Below, in pieces: positions 24,319-30,811 of a DNA stretch of 32,500 nucleotides. The notes beneath the pieces are model-generated. The model saw only the letters and a list, made by a program, of their open reading frames with translations, was not told the DNA's origin and ran no database searches. Numbering within the stretch: position 1 is the stretch's first letter; each line of letters starts with the position of its first letter. Source of the DNA: Bradyrhizobium sp. (GTDB taxonomy: Bacteria; Pseudomonadota; Alphaproteobacteria; Rhizobiales; Xanthobacteraceae); NCBI RefSeq assembly GCF_030646015.1, contig NZ_JAUSLT010000166.1, positions 1-32,500 on the forward strand, written 5' to 3'. The translations under genes were made by a program, and so were the position numbers.

Positions 24319-24861
24319 CTAATCGAACAAACTCGGCGTGTGATTGACCACCGCGCCTTCGATCGCCAGCATCTTCAGCTTGGTTACCACGCCGCCGTTG
24401 GCCGAGAAGCCGCCCGGCTTGCCGCCGGCCGCGAGTACGCGGTGGCAGGGCACCACGATCGGACAGGGGTTGCGTCCGAGCGCCTGGCCGACGTCGCGCG
24501 ACAGCTCGACGCCGCCGAGCTTCTTGGCGATATCGCCATACGTCAGCGTCTTGCCCGGCGGGATGCTGCGGGCGATGTCGTAGACGCCGCGGTTGAACTC
24601 GGGAACGCCGTCGAGATCGAGCACGACGTCGGCGAGATCGTTCGGCTTGCCCGCGAGCAGTTCGACGATGCCGTCGATCGCGCGCTGCACCTCGGCCGGC
24701 GGCGACGCCTCGGCGAGGTCGCCATGGCTCTGGCGAATCCGGGTGCGAGTCTTGTCCTCGCTGCCCATCGGCAGCTGCACGCCGTTGATGCCGCGCGCGC
24801 CCCACACGATGCCGCAGCGGCCGATCGATGTGTCGAATATTGCAAAAGAGCGGCCGGTCAT
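24319..24861 (-). CDS. ogt: Methylated-DNA--protein-cysteine methyltransferase (Ogt type)
   Basis: A 180-residue O6-alkylguanine-DNA alkyltransferase, a suicide repair protein that moves the alkyl group from O6-alkylguanine to its own cysteine. The C-terminal DNA-binding domain has TLTYGDIAKKLGG, RDVGQALGRNPCPIVVPCHRV (reactive Cys139 in PCHRV) and GGFSANGGVVTKLKML. ATG at 24861 is chosen as the family start (MTGRSFAIFDT); the longer frame from 24972 adds an unrelated N-terminus. There is no fused Ada regulatory domain, so it is the constitutive Ogt class. Unrelated to neighbours. Confidence 0.92.
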   Translation of the reverse strand: MTGRSFAIFDTSIGRCGIVWGARGINGVQLPMGSEDKTRTRIRQSHGDLAEASPPAEVQRAIDGIVELLAGKPNDLADVVLDLDGVPEFNRGVYDIARSIPPGKTLTYGDIAKKLGGVELSRDVGQALGRNPCPIVVPCHRVLAAGGKPGGFSANGGVVTKLKMLAIEGAVVNHTPSLFD

Positions 24862-25055
24862 GGCTGCCTCCAATCCTGTAGCTCCATGTTTGAGCTTGAT
24901 GCTGACCTCAAAGATAGGCTTGGAGATTGTTGCTATCCACCCGGATTCCGGGGGAACATGGCAGTGTCCCATGGGAAAAGGTGGTCGTCGCCGGGCAAGC
25001 CCGCGTATGACATCCGGGCGCCCTGCCCAAAGCTACTCCATCCAGCGAGTCCTCC

Positions 25056-25868
25056 ATGCAAACCCTTCGCGTCAACGGATACGACATGGCCTATCTCGAG
25101 GTCGGCCGGGGACCGCCGCTGGTCTGCGTGCACGGCTCGCTGTGCGATTTCCGGATCTGGTCGGCGGTGCTCGGGCCGCTGACGACGAAGCATCGCGTGA
25201 TCGCGGTGTCGCTGCGGCACTTCTTTCCTGAGCATTGGGACGGCGCCAGTGACACCTATTCGATCGCGCAGCATGTCGACGACGTCATCGGCTTCATCGA
25301 GCAGCTCGACAGCAAGCCGGTCGACCTGATGGGGCATTCGCGCGGCGGGCACATTTCGTTTCGGGTGGCGCAGCGGCGGCCCGACCTGTTGCGCAGACTG
25401 ATCCTGGCCGAACCCGGCGGCGAACTCGACGCCACGCTCGATCCCGCCTTCAGGGGCGGGCCCTCGCCGCTGGCGGCGCGGTTCGCGGCATCGGCGGAAA
25501 AAATCGCCGGCGGCGATATCGACGGCGGACTGGCGTATTTCCTGGACACGCTGGAAGGCCCCGGCGCCTGGAACCGGCTGCCGGCGTCGCCGAAGCAGCT
25601 GTTGCGCGATAACGCGATGACGCTGATCGGCCAGGTCCGCGACAACCGCCCGCCGTTTTCCAAAGCCGATGCCGAGGCGATCAGGACGCCGACCTTGTTC
25701 ATCGGTGGCGGCAATACCAAGGGCACGCTGCCGCAGGTGCTGCGGGCGCTGGCGGCGCATGTGAAGGGCTCAACGACGGCCATGATCCCGGGCACCACGC
25801 ACCCGATGTTCGAGCAGGCGCCACAGAAATATTGCGAGATCGTGCTGGAGTTTCTGGCGGCGAATTGA
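25056..25868 (+). CDS. Alpha/beta hydrolase
   Basis: A 270-residue alpha/beta-hydrolase fold protein. The oxyanion segment is VCVHGSLCDFRIW (HG at 26-27), the nucleophile elbow GHSRGG (Ser95), and the catalytic His249 lies in PGTTHPMFEQ. The acid is likely the Asp or Glu in a strand after TPTLFIGGG, where the usual Asp is not obvious (the strand reads GGGNTKG). Reaction is hydrolysis of an ester, lactone or C-C bond; substrate unknown. ATG at 25056 is plausible, but no strong ribosome binding site is seen upstream. It is divergent from ogt (194-bp gap). Confidence 0.86.
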   Translation: MQTLRVNGYDMAYLEVGRGPPLVCVHGSLCDFRIWSAVLGPLTTKHRVIAVSLRHFFPEHWDGASDTYSIAQHVDDVIGFIEQLDSKPVDLMGHSRGGHISFRVAQRRPDLLRRLILAEPGGELDATLDPAFRGGPSPLAARFAASAEKIAGGDIDGGLAYFLDTLEGPGAWNRLPASPKQLLRDNAMTLIGQVRDNRPPFSKADAEAIRTPTLFIGGGNTKGTLPQVLRALAAHVKGSTTAMIPGTTHPMFEQAPQKYCEIVLEFLAAN

Positions 25869-25891
25869 TCGCACCTGAGGCTCCGCGCGCC

Positions 25892-25920
25892 TTGCCGTGG
25901 TCGGCTTAATCTACTATAAG
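25892..25920 (+). promoter_or_regulatory. Predicted sigma70-type promoter of the XRE-cupin gene
   Basis: TTGCCG (25892-25897) and TATAAG (25915-25920) are spaced by 17 bp. A start about 7 bp downstream would fall at or near ATG 25927, giving a leaderless or nearly leaderless transcript. Confidence 0.5.
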
Positions 25921-25942
25921 AGACGAATGTCAATTATAGGAG
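25911..25942. promoter_or_regulatory. Imperfect inverted repeat over the XRE-cupin start codon (candidate operator)
   Basis: Arms CTACTATAAGAG (25911-25922) and CAATTATAGGAG (25931-25942) match at 9 of 12 positions in inverted orientation, with CTATAA/TTATAG perfect. The element covers the predicted -10 and the start codon, a position suited to self-repression. Confidence 0.55.
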
Positions 25943-26499
25943 ACGGCACCGGGACCCGGATCGCGCGCCGGCTGCGGCTGGAGCGGGACGCGCGTGGCTG
26001 GTCGCTGGCGGATCTGGCCGAACGATCCGGCGTCTCCAAGGCCACCATCAGCAAGATCGAACGCGAGGAACTGAGCCCCACCGCGGTGATCCTGGTGCGG
26101 CTCGCCAGCGCCTTCGACCTGACGCTGGCGGGCCTGCTGGTGCGTGCTGAAGGCGACGCCACCCAGCCGCTGCTGTCGCGCGCCGCCGACCAGCCGGTGT
26201 GGCGTGATCCCGCGACCGGCTATTCGCGCAAGCAGGTGTTCGGCCGGCCCGACCATCCCGTCGAAATCATCCAGGTCGAGATGCCCGCCGGCAAGAGCGT
26301 CGTGCTTCCGGCCTCGTCCTATGCACGGATCCGCCAGGCGGTCTGGGTGCAGACAGGCGAGCTCGTCATCACCGAGAATGGCGAGCGCAGTGTGCTGGCC
26401 ACCGGCGACTGCCTTGGCTTCGGTGCGCCGGCGGAAACCACCTTCGCCAACGAGAGCAAAGCCCCCTGCACCTATCTCGTCGCCCTCGCACGGAGCTAG
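25927..26499 (+). CDS. XRE-family regulator with C-terminal cupin domain
   Basis: A 190-residue transcription factor: a helix-turn-helix of the XRE/Cro type at residues 9-65 (WSLADLAERSGVSKATISKIE) and a C-terminal cupin ligand-binding domain (about 95-185, including RQAVWVQTGELVITENGE and LATGDCLGFGAP). Such regulators usually sense a small amine or organic acid and control a nearby gene. ATG at 25927 is chosen over GTG 25897 because it sits at the end of a good promoter match and an inverted repeat covers it. Neighbours: an alpha/beta hydrolase upstream and a small protein 4 bp downstream. Confidence 0.88.
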   Translation: MSIIGDGTGTRIARRLRLERDARGWSLADLAERSGVSKATISKIEREELSPTAVILVRLASAFDLTLAGLLVRAEGDATQPLLSRAADQPVWRDPATGYSRKQVFGRPDHPVEIIQVEMPAGKSVVLPASSYARIRQAVWVQTGELVITENGERSVLATGDCLGFGAPAETTFANESKAPCTYLVALARS

Positions 26500-26503
26500 C
26501 GCG

Positions 26504-26839
26504 ATGCATGGGACCAATGCCTCCAGCACGCCGACCGACATCCGCGAAGAAACGAGCGCGCCCGCCGGTCACAATGGCGGGCCGCCGCTGGAGGAGCACA
26601 CGCCGGAATGGGGCAATGGCGGCATCGGAAACTATTTCTGCTGGAAGGCGGCGCACCGCGCGGCGTGGAAAAACCCCTCGCCCGGGATCGTCATGTTTCG
26701 GATCCGGAAAGCCGAACGGCTGGGGCTCACCTACGAAGAGTACACCTTGGAAATTCTGGAGCGCGGCCGCCATCTCCAGATCGAGGACGTCGAGAGAATT
26801 GCGGAAATCAAGCAGGCGCGGGCAGTCGATCGCACTTGA
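26504..26839 (+). CDS. Small conserved-type protein with GHNGGPPL motif, unknown function
   Basis: A 111-residue protein starting 4 bp after the XRE-cupin stop (ATG 26504), so probably co-transcribed. Visible parts: an acidic, Thr/Ser-rich N-terminus, the motif GHNGGPPLEEHTPEW near residues 23-38, an aromatic WGNGGIGNYFCWKAAHRAAWK, and a helical charged C-terminus (LTYEEYTLEILERGRHL). The GHNGGPPL motif recurs in small rhizobial proteins from memory, without a known role. No membrane segment or signal peptide. I cannot assign a function. Confidence 0.75.
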   Translation: MHGTNASSTPTDIREETSAPAGHNGGPPLEEHTPEWGNGGIGNYFCWKAAHRAAWKNPSPGIVMFRIRKAERLGLTYEEYTLEILERGRHLQIEDVERIAEIKQARAVDRT

Positions 26840-26891
26840 TCAAACGCCATCGCCGACTCACGAATCTGTTTTGTTTTGGGGCCGAACCATC

Positions 26892-27419
26892 ATGTCCGCG
26901 ATCGAGATCAATGCACTAAGTGCCTCGCCCGATACTCTGAGAATGCTGAGTGAGATCCTGATCGAGACGGTCGCGCACGGCGGATCGGTCAGCTTCATGC
27001 ATCCGCTGCAGCCGAAAGCGGCCGATGCCTTCTGGGACAACGCGCTGACGGCAGCCGGCCGCGACCAGCGGATCATTCTCGGCGCCTGGGACGGCGATGT
27101 GCTCGCCGGCACCGTCACCCTGCTGCTCGACTGCCCGCCCAATCAGCCGCATCGCGCCGAAATCGCCAAGATGATGACCCGCCGCAGCCACCGCGGCCGC
27201 GGCATCGCCACCGCCTTGATGCGGACGGCCGAACAACTGGCGGTCGAGCGCAGGCGAACGCTGCTGGTGCTGGACACCGCGACCGACGGCGGCGCGGCGG
27301 GACTGTACGAGAAACTCGGCTTTACCCTGGCCGGCGAAATTCCGGACTACGCTTTCAAGCCGCATGGCGGCTTGAGCGGGGCGCTGTTCTACTGGAAGCG
27401 GATCGGCACACGGCCGTAG
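26892..27419 (+). CDS. GNAT-family N-acetyltransferase
   Basis: A 175-residue GNAT protein transferring an acyl group from acyl-CoA to an amine. The CoA-binding loop RRSHRGRGIATALM near residues 97-110 fits the Q/RxxGxG/A pattern, and the C-terminal GLYEKLGFTLAGEIPDYAF is the typical motif B region. Earlier strands are present (VLAGTVTLLLD). Substrate unknown. ATG at 26892 is preceded by no strong ribosome binding site; frames from 26508 are antisense-phase readings of the small protein. The stop codon TAG lies inside the repeat that starts at 27416. Confidence 0.88.
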   Translation: MSAIEINALSASPDTLRMLSEILIETVAHGGSVSFMHPLQPKAADAFWDNALTAAGRDQRIILGAWDGDVLAGTVTLLLDCPPNQPHRAEIAKMMTRRSHRGRGIATALMRTAEQLAVERRRTLLVLDTATDGGAAGLYEKLGFTLAGEIPDYAFKPHGGLSGALFYWKRIGTRP

Positions 27420-27500
27420 CCCGTATGGAGCGAAGCGGAATACGGGGCGCGCCCGCCTCAACATGGGTCCCGGATTTCGCTTCGCTCCATCCAGGCTACG
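27416..27500. repeat. Intergenic palindromic repeat, GTAGCCCGTATGGAGCG type
   Basis: An 85-bp element with ends GTAGCC/GGCTAC and arms GGAGCGAAGCGGAATACGGG and GGATTTCGCTTCGCTCCATC. It overlaps the GNAT stop codon TAG at 27417-27419, so the repeat may have supplied the end of this gene. Confidence 0.8.
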
Positions 27501-27516
27501 ACATCGTAGCGGGCCC

Positions 27517-27545
27517 TTGACGGCCGCGTACCCCGTCGTTAATTT
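27517..27545 (+). promoter_or_regulatory. Candidate promoter of the GntR gene
   Basis: TTGACG (27517-27522) and TAATTT (27540-27545) with 17-bp spacing; the -35 is strong, the -10 weak. A start near 27552 would fall inside the palindrome at 27548-27567. Confidence 0.5.
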
Positions 27546-27547
27546 CC

Positions 27548-27567
27548 GAATACGGAATTCCGTATTC
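27548..27567. promoter_or_regulatory. Perfect 20-bp palindrome, candidate GntR operator
   Basis: GAATACGGAATTCCGTATTC is perfectly self-complementary and ends 14 bp before the GntR start codon, covering the predicted transcription start. FadR/VanR-type GntR regulators bind short palindromes, so this fits autoregulation by repression. Confidence 0.8.
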
Positions 27568-27581
27568 CAACCGGACGCGCC

Positions 27582-28256
27582 ATGACCCCGCTCGACCCGA
27601 CCCCGAACCTGATCGACCAGGTCTATGCGCGGATTCTCGACGGCATCGTCGATCGCACCCTGCCGCCGGGGCACCGCATCCGGCAGAACGAGCTCGCCGA
27701 ACAGCTCGGCGTCTCGCGCCAGCCGGTCAGCCACGCGCTGCATCTGCTGCACCGGCAGGGGCTCGTTGCCGAAAGCGGCCGCAAGGGCTTTGAGGTCACG
27801 CAGCTCGATCCGGTGCGGATTCGCCAGCTCTACGAGGTGCGCGGCGCCATCGATGCGCTGGCGGCAAGGCTCGCCGCCGGGCGCGTCAAGACCGACACGG
27901 CAGCACGCGTGGATCTCGAAACGGCGTTGCGCGCCGGGCGCGGGGTCGACAAGAAAACACCGCTGGCGAAGCTGATCGCGCTCGACGTCGATTTTCACCG
28001 CGCGATCTACCGGCTGTCTGGCAATCCCGCGATCGAGGAAATGATCGGGCCGCAATGGCCGCATATGCGCCGCTCCATGGCGACAGTGCTGGCCGAGCTG
28101 GATTATCGCCAGAGCGCCTGGAGCGAACACGAAACCATCGCCGCGCATATTCTGTCGGGCAATGCGAAAGCCGCGGAAGGCGCCGCGCTGGCGCATGCGC
28201 TCGGCGCCGGACGAATGACCGAGGAGCGGCTGAAAGCGACAGCGAGAGCTGCATAG
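27582..28256 (+). CDS. GntR-family regulator, FCD (FadR) subfamily
   Basis: A 224-residue GntR regulator. Winged helix at residues 8-70 (LIDQVYARILDGIV, then HRIRQNELAEQLGVSRQPV), and an all-helical FCD effector domain at 80-215. Metal-ligand candidates are Asp/His in ALDVDFHRAIY and the His residues in WSEHETIAAHILSGN, as in FCD proteins that bind a metal and a carboxylate. It probably senses an organic acid and controls itself and the dioxygenase/oxidoreductase genes downstream. ATG 27582 is the only plausible start; no strong ribosome binding site precedes it. Confidence 0.92.
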   Translation: MTPLDPTPNLIDQVYARILDGIVDRTLPPGHRIRQNELAEQLGVSRQPVSHALHLLHRQGLVAESGRKGFEVTQLDPVRIRQLYEVRGAIDALAARLAAGRVKTDTAARVDLETALRAGRGVDKKTPLAKLIALDVDFHRAIYRLSGNPAIEEMIGPQWPHMRRSMATVLAELDYRQSAWSEHETIAAHILSGNAKAAEGAALAHALGAGRMTEERLKATARAA

Positions 28257-28268
28257 GCAAGCCAGGGC

Positions 28269-28298
28269 GTGGATGGCCGGGACAAGCGCGGCCATGAC
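28269..28298. repeat. Single unit of the GTGGATGGCCGGG repeat
   Basis: GTGGATGGCCGGGACAAGCG followed by CGGCCATGAC: the same unit as the right half of the element at 22501-22588, with one base pair of the hairpin changed. It lies 32 bp before the dioxygenase start. Confidence 0.78.
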
Positions 28299-28329
28299 GA
28301 AGACAAGAACAGAGCCAAGGGAGCAACCG

Positions 28330-29130
28330 ATGAAACTGACCCAGCAACAGATCGACGACTTCAACCGCGAGGGCTGGCTGTTCCTGCCCGAATTGTTCAG
28401 CCCCGAAGAGGTCGCGCTGCTGGCGCGCGAGGCGGAGGGCATCTACGACACCAAACGCCCCGAAGTCTGGCGCGAAAAGAGCGGCGCGCCGCGCACCGCC
28501 TTTGCCGCCCATCTCTACAACGAGGCATTCGGGCTGCTCGGCGCCCATCCGCGCATGATCGAACCGGTCGAACAGATCTTCGGCGAGAAGGTCTACATGC
28601 ACCAGTACAAGATCAACGCCAAATCGGCCTTCACCGGGGACGTCTGGCAGTGGCACCAGGATTACGGCACCTGGAAACGCGACGACGGCATGCCGCAGCC
28701 GCGCGCCATGAACATCGCGATCTTCCTCGACGAGGTGATGCCGATCAACGGCCCCCTGATGCTGGTGCCGAAGAGCCAGACCGCCGGAGACCTCAAGGCC
28801 TCGCACGATCTCGAGACCACCAGTTACCCGCTGTGGACGCTGGACGAGGAAACCGTGACGCGCCTGGTCAAGGACGGCGGCATCGTCGCGCCGACCGGCA
28901 AGGCCGGCGGCATGCTGATGTTCCACGGCAATCTGGTGCACGGCTCGGCCGGCAACATCACGCCCTATCCGCGCAAGATCGTGTACCTGACGCTGAACGC
29001 GGTTTCCAACTACATCCGTACCCCCACGCGGCCGGAATACATCGCGCATCGCGATTTTACCCCGATCCAGACCGTGGATGACGATGCGCTGCTGCGTCTG
29101 GCACGGGCGCACCGGCAGGCGGCGGAGTAG
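28330..29130 (+). CDS. Phytanoyl-CoA dioxygenase-family Fe(II)/2-oxoglutarate oxygenase, EctD-like
   Basis: A 266-residue PhyH-family hydroxylase that couples oxidation of 2-oxoglutarate to hydroxylation of a substrate. Iron ligands are His109 and Asp111 (WQWHQDYGTWKRDDGMP) and His204 (NLVHGSAGN), with Arg215 placed to bind 2-oxoglutarate. The WHQD..TW..DDGMP segment closely resembles the ectoine hydroxylase signature, but EctD is normally longer and sits with ectABC, which are absent, so a different substrate is likely. ATG at 28330 follows AAGGGAG. It lies 73 bp after the GntR gene, same strand, likely under its control. Confidence 0.88.
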   Translation: MKLTQQQIDDFNREGWLFLPELFSPEEVALLAREAEGIYDTKRPEVWREKSGAPRTAFAAHLYNEAFGLLGAHPRMIEPVEQIFGEKVYMHQYKINAKSAFTGDVWQWHQDYGTWKRDDGMPQPRAMNIAIFLDEVMPINGPLMLVPKSQTAGDLKASHDLETTSYPLWTLDEETVTRLVKDGGIVAPTGKAGGMLMFHGNLVHGSAGNITPYPRKIVYLTLNAVSNYIRTPTRPEYIAHRDFTPIQTVDDDALLRLARAHRQAAE

Positions 29131-29141
29131 GATATATCTCT

Positions 29142-29272
29142 CGTGCCCCGGACGCAGCGCAGCATGAAGTGATGCGCTGTTGAGCCGGGGCCCATACTGC
29201 GCTCCCACCGATTCCCATGGGTCCCGGCTCTGCGGAGCAGCGCGAAAAGCGCTGCACCGCGTCCGGGACACG
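29142..29272. repeat. Intergenic palindromic repeat, CGTGCCCCGGACGC type
   Basis: A 131-bp element with ends CGTGCCCCGGACGCAGCGCAG and CTGC..GCGTCCGGGACACG (read in two arms) and an inner pair GAGCCGGGGCCCAT/ATGGGTCCCGGCTC. It lies between the dioxygenase and the oxidoreductase gene. The two arms are about 60 bp each. Confidence 0.83.
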
Positions 29273-29299
29273 TTCATTTTCAACCGGATCCCCTTCCCC

Positions 29300-30607
29300 A
29301 TGAACCTGCATCACCTCCTCACTGCCCGCCATGCAGCCGGCAAACCCGTCCGCGTGGCGCTGATCGGCGCCGGCAAATTCGGCTCGATGTTTCTGGCCCA
29401 GGTGCCGCATACGCCGGGGCTGGAGGTGCCCGTGATCGTCGATCTCGATCCGGAACGCGCCCGCGAGGCCTGCCGCACCGTCGGCTGGGATGCGGAGCGG
29501 ATCGCGGCGACGACATTTACCGACGACGGCGCCAAGGCGGCGTCGGGCCCTATCGAAGTGATCGTGGAAGCCACCGGCAATCCCGCCGTCGGCATCCGGC
29601 ACGCCCGCGCCGCGATTGCGGCCGGCAAGCATATCGTCATGGTCAATGTCGAGGCCGACGTGCTGGCGGGGCCGCTGCTATCCGAGGAAGCCCGCAAGGT
29701 CGGGGTGGTCTATTCGCTGGCCTATGGCGACCAGCCGGCGCTGACCGCCGAGATGGTGGACTGGGCCCGTGCCACAGGCTTTCGCGTCGTCGCCGCCGGC
29801 AAGGGCACAAAATATCTGCCCGCCTATCACGACGTCACGCCGGAAGGCGTCTGGGGCCATTACGGCCTGACGGCAGGCGAGGCGCAGTCCGCCGGCATGA
29901 ACCCGCAGATGTTCAATTCGTTTCTCGACGGCACCAAGTCCGCCATTGAAATGGCGGCGATCGCCAATGCCACCGGGCTGGACGTACCCGGCGGCGGCCT
30001 GCTGTTCCCGCCCTGCGGCGTCGACGACCTGCCGCATGTGATGCGGCCGCGCGAGGCGGGCGGCGTGCTGGAGAAATCCGGCGTGGTGGAAGTGGTGTCG
30101 TCGCTGGAGCGCGACGGCCGCCCGGTGTTCCGCGACCTGCGCTGGGGCGTCTATGTGGTGCTGGAAGCGCCGAACGATTATGCCGCGGACTGTTTTAAGC
30201 AGTACGGCCTCAAGACCGACGCCTCAGGGCGCTATGCGGCGATGTACAAGCCGTATCATCTGATCGGGCTCGAGCTGAACATCTCGATCCTGTCGGCGGC
30301 ATTGCGCAACGAGCCGACCGGTCAGCCGCTCGGATTCAGGGGCGACGTCGCCTCCGTCGCAAAACGCCATTTGCGCGCCGGCGAAATGCTCGACGGCGAA
30401 GGCGGCTATACGGTGTGGGGCAAACTGATGCCGGCGGCGGCAAGCCTTGCCGCAGGCGCGCTGCCGATCGGGCTCGCGCACCGGCTAAAACTGAAGAATG
30501 ACGTCGCCCATGGCGAAGTGGTGCGCTGGAGCGATGTCGAGTTCGACGCCAACAACGACACCATCAAGACCCGCAAGGCGATGGAAGCGGCGTTTGCCGC
30601 AAGCTGA
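29300..30607 (+). CDS. NAD(P)-dependent oxidoreductase with C-terminal SAF-like domain
   Basis: A 435-residue protein. Rossmann domain: VALIGAGKFGSMF (19-31) and VIVDLDPERAREA; then EVIVEATGNPAVGIRHA and KHIVMVNVEADVLAGPLL, as in homoserine-dehydrogenase/Gfo-Idh-like enzymes. The catalytic domain has AGKGTKYLPAYHDVTPE and MNPQMFNSFLDGTKSAIEM. The last third (VAKRHLRAGEMLDGEGGYTVWGK) resembles a SAF domain, as in sialic acid synthase/antifreeze-type proteins and the FlgA-like annotations this family often carries. It likely oxidises or reduces a hydroxy acid or sugar acid; substrate unknown. ATG at 29300 is preferred over upstream frames that cross the repeat. It probably belongs to the GntR unit. 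Confidence 0.85.
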   Translation: MNLHHLLTARHAAGKPVRVALIGAGKFGSMFLAQVPHTPGLEVPVIVDLDPERAREACRTVGWDAERIAATTFTDDGAKAASGPIEVIVEATGNPAVGIRHARAAIAAGKHIVMVNVEADVLAGPLLSEEARKVGVVYSLAYGDQPALTAEMVDWARATGFRVVAAGKGTKYLPAYHDVTPEGVWGHYGLTAGEAQSAGMNPQMFNSFLDGTKSAIEMAAIANATGLDVPGGGLLFPPCGVDDLPHVMRPREAGGVLEKSGVVEVVSSLERDGRPVFRDLRWGVYVVLEAPNDYAADCFKQYGLKTDASGRYAAMYKPYHLIGLELNISILSAALRNEPTGQPLGFRGDVASVAKRHLRAGEMLDGEGGYTVWGKLMPAAASLAAGALPIGLAHRLKLKNDVAHGEVVRWSDVEFDANNDTIKTRKAMEAAFAAS

Positions 30608-30632
30608 CGCGTATCCGTCCAGCATCGCATGA

Positions 30633-30805
30633 TTCACTTACCCTCCCCTGGAGGGGGAAGGTCGACGCGACTGAAAGGAGCGGCGGGGTGGGGTGACGGT
30701 CTCTCGTTTCGAACGGTGCCCGAGTGGAGAGACCTTCACCCCACCCCGCCTCACATTTCGCTGCGCTCCATGTGAGCCGACCCTCCCCCTCCAGGGGAGG
30801 GTGAA
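30633..30805. repeat. Intergenic palindromic repeat, TTCACTTACCCTCCCCTGG type
   Basis: A 173-bp element with ends TTCACTTACCCTCCCCTGG and CCAGGGGAGGGTGAA, plus an inner pair GGCGGGGTGGGGTGACGGTCT/AGACCTTCACCCCACCCCGCC. It fills the gap between the convergent SAF-oxidoreductase and PRISE genes. The single arm at 20497-20526 is a relict of the same type. Confidence 0.85.
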
Positions 30806-30811
30806 GAAACC

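Noticed and set aside
28269..28298. Repeat unit as a possible GntR binding site
   Set aside because: It matches the widespread repeat unit at 22559-22588 rather than the GntR palindrome, so it is not specific to this operon.
15869..30805. Possible CRISPR array from repeated motifs
   Set aside because: Copies are single, far apart, palindromic and of different types, without regular spacers or cas genes.
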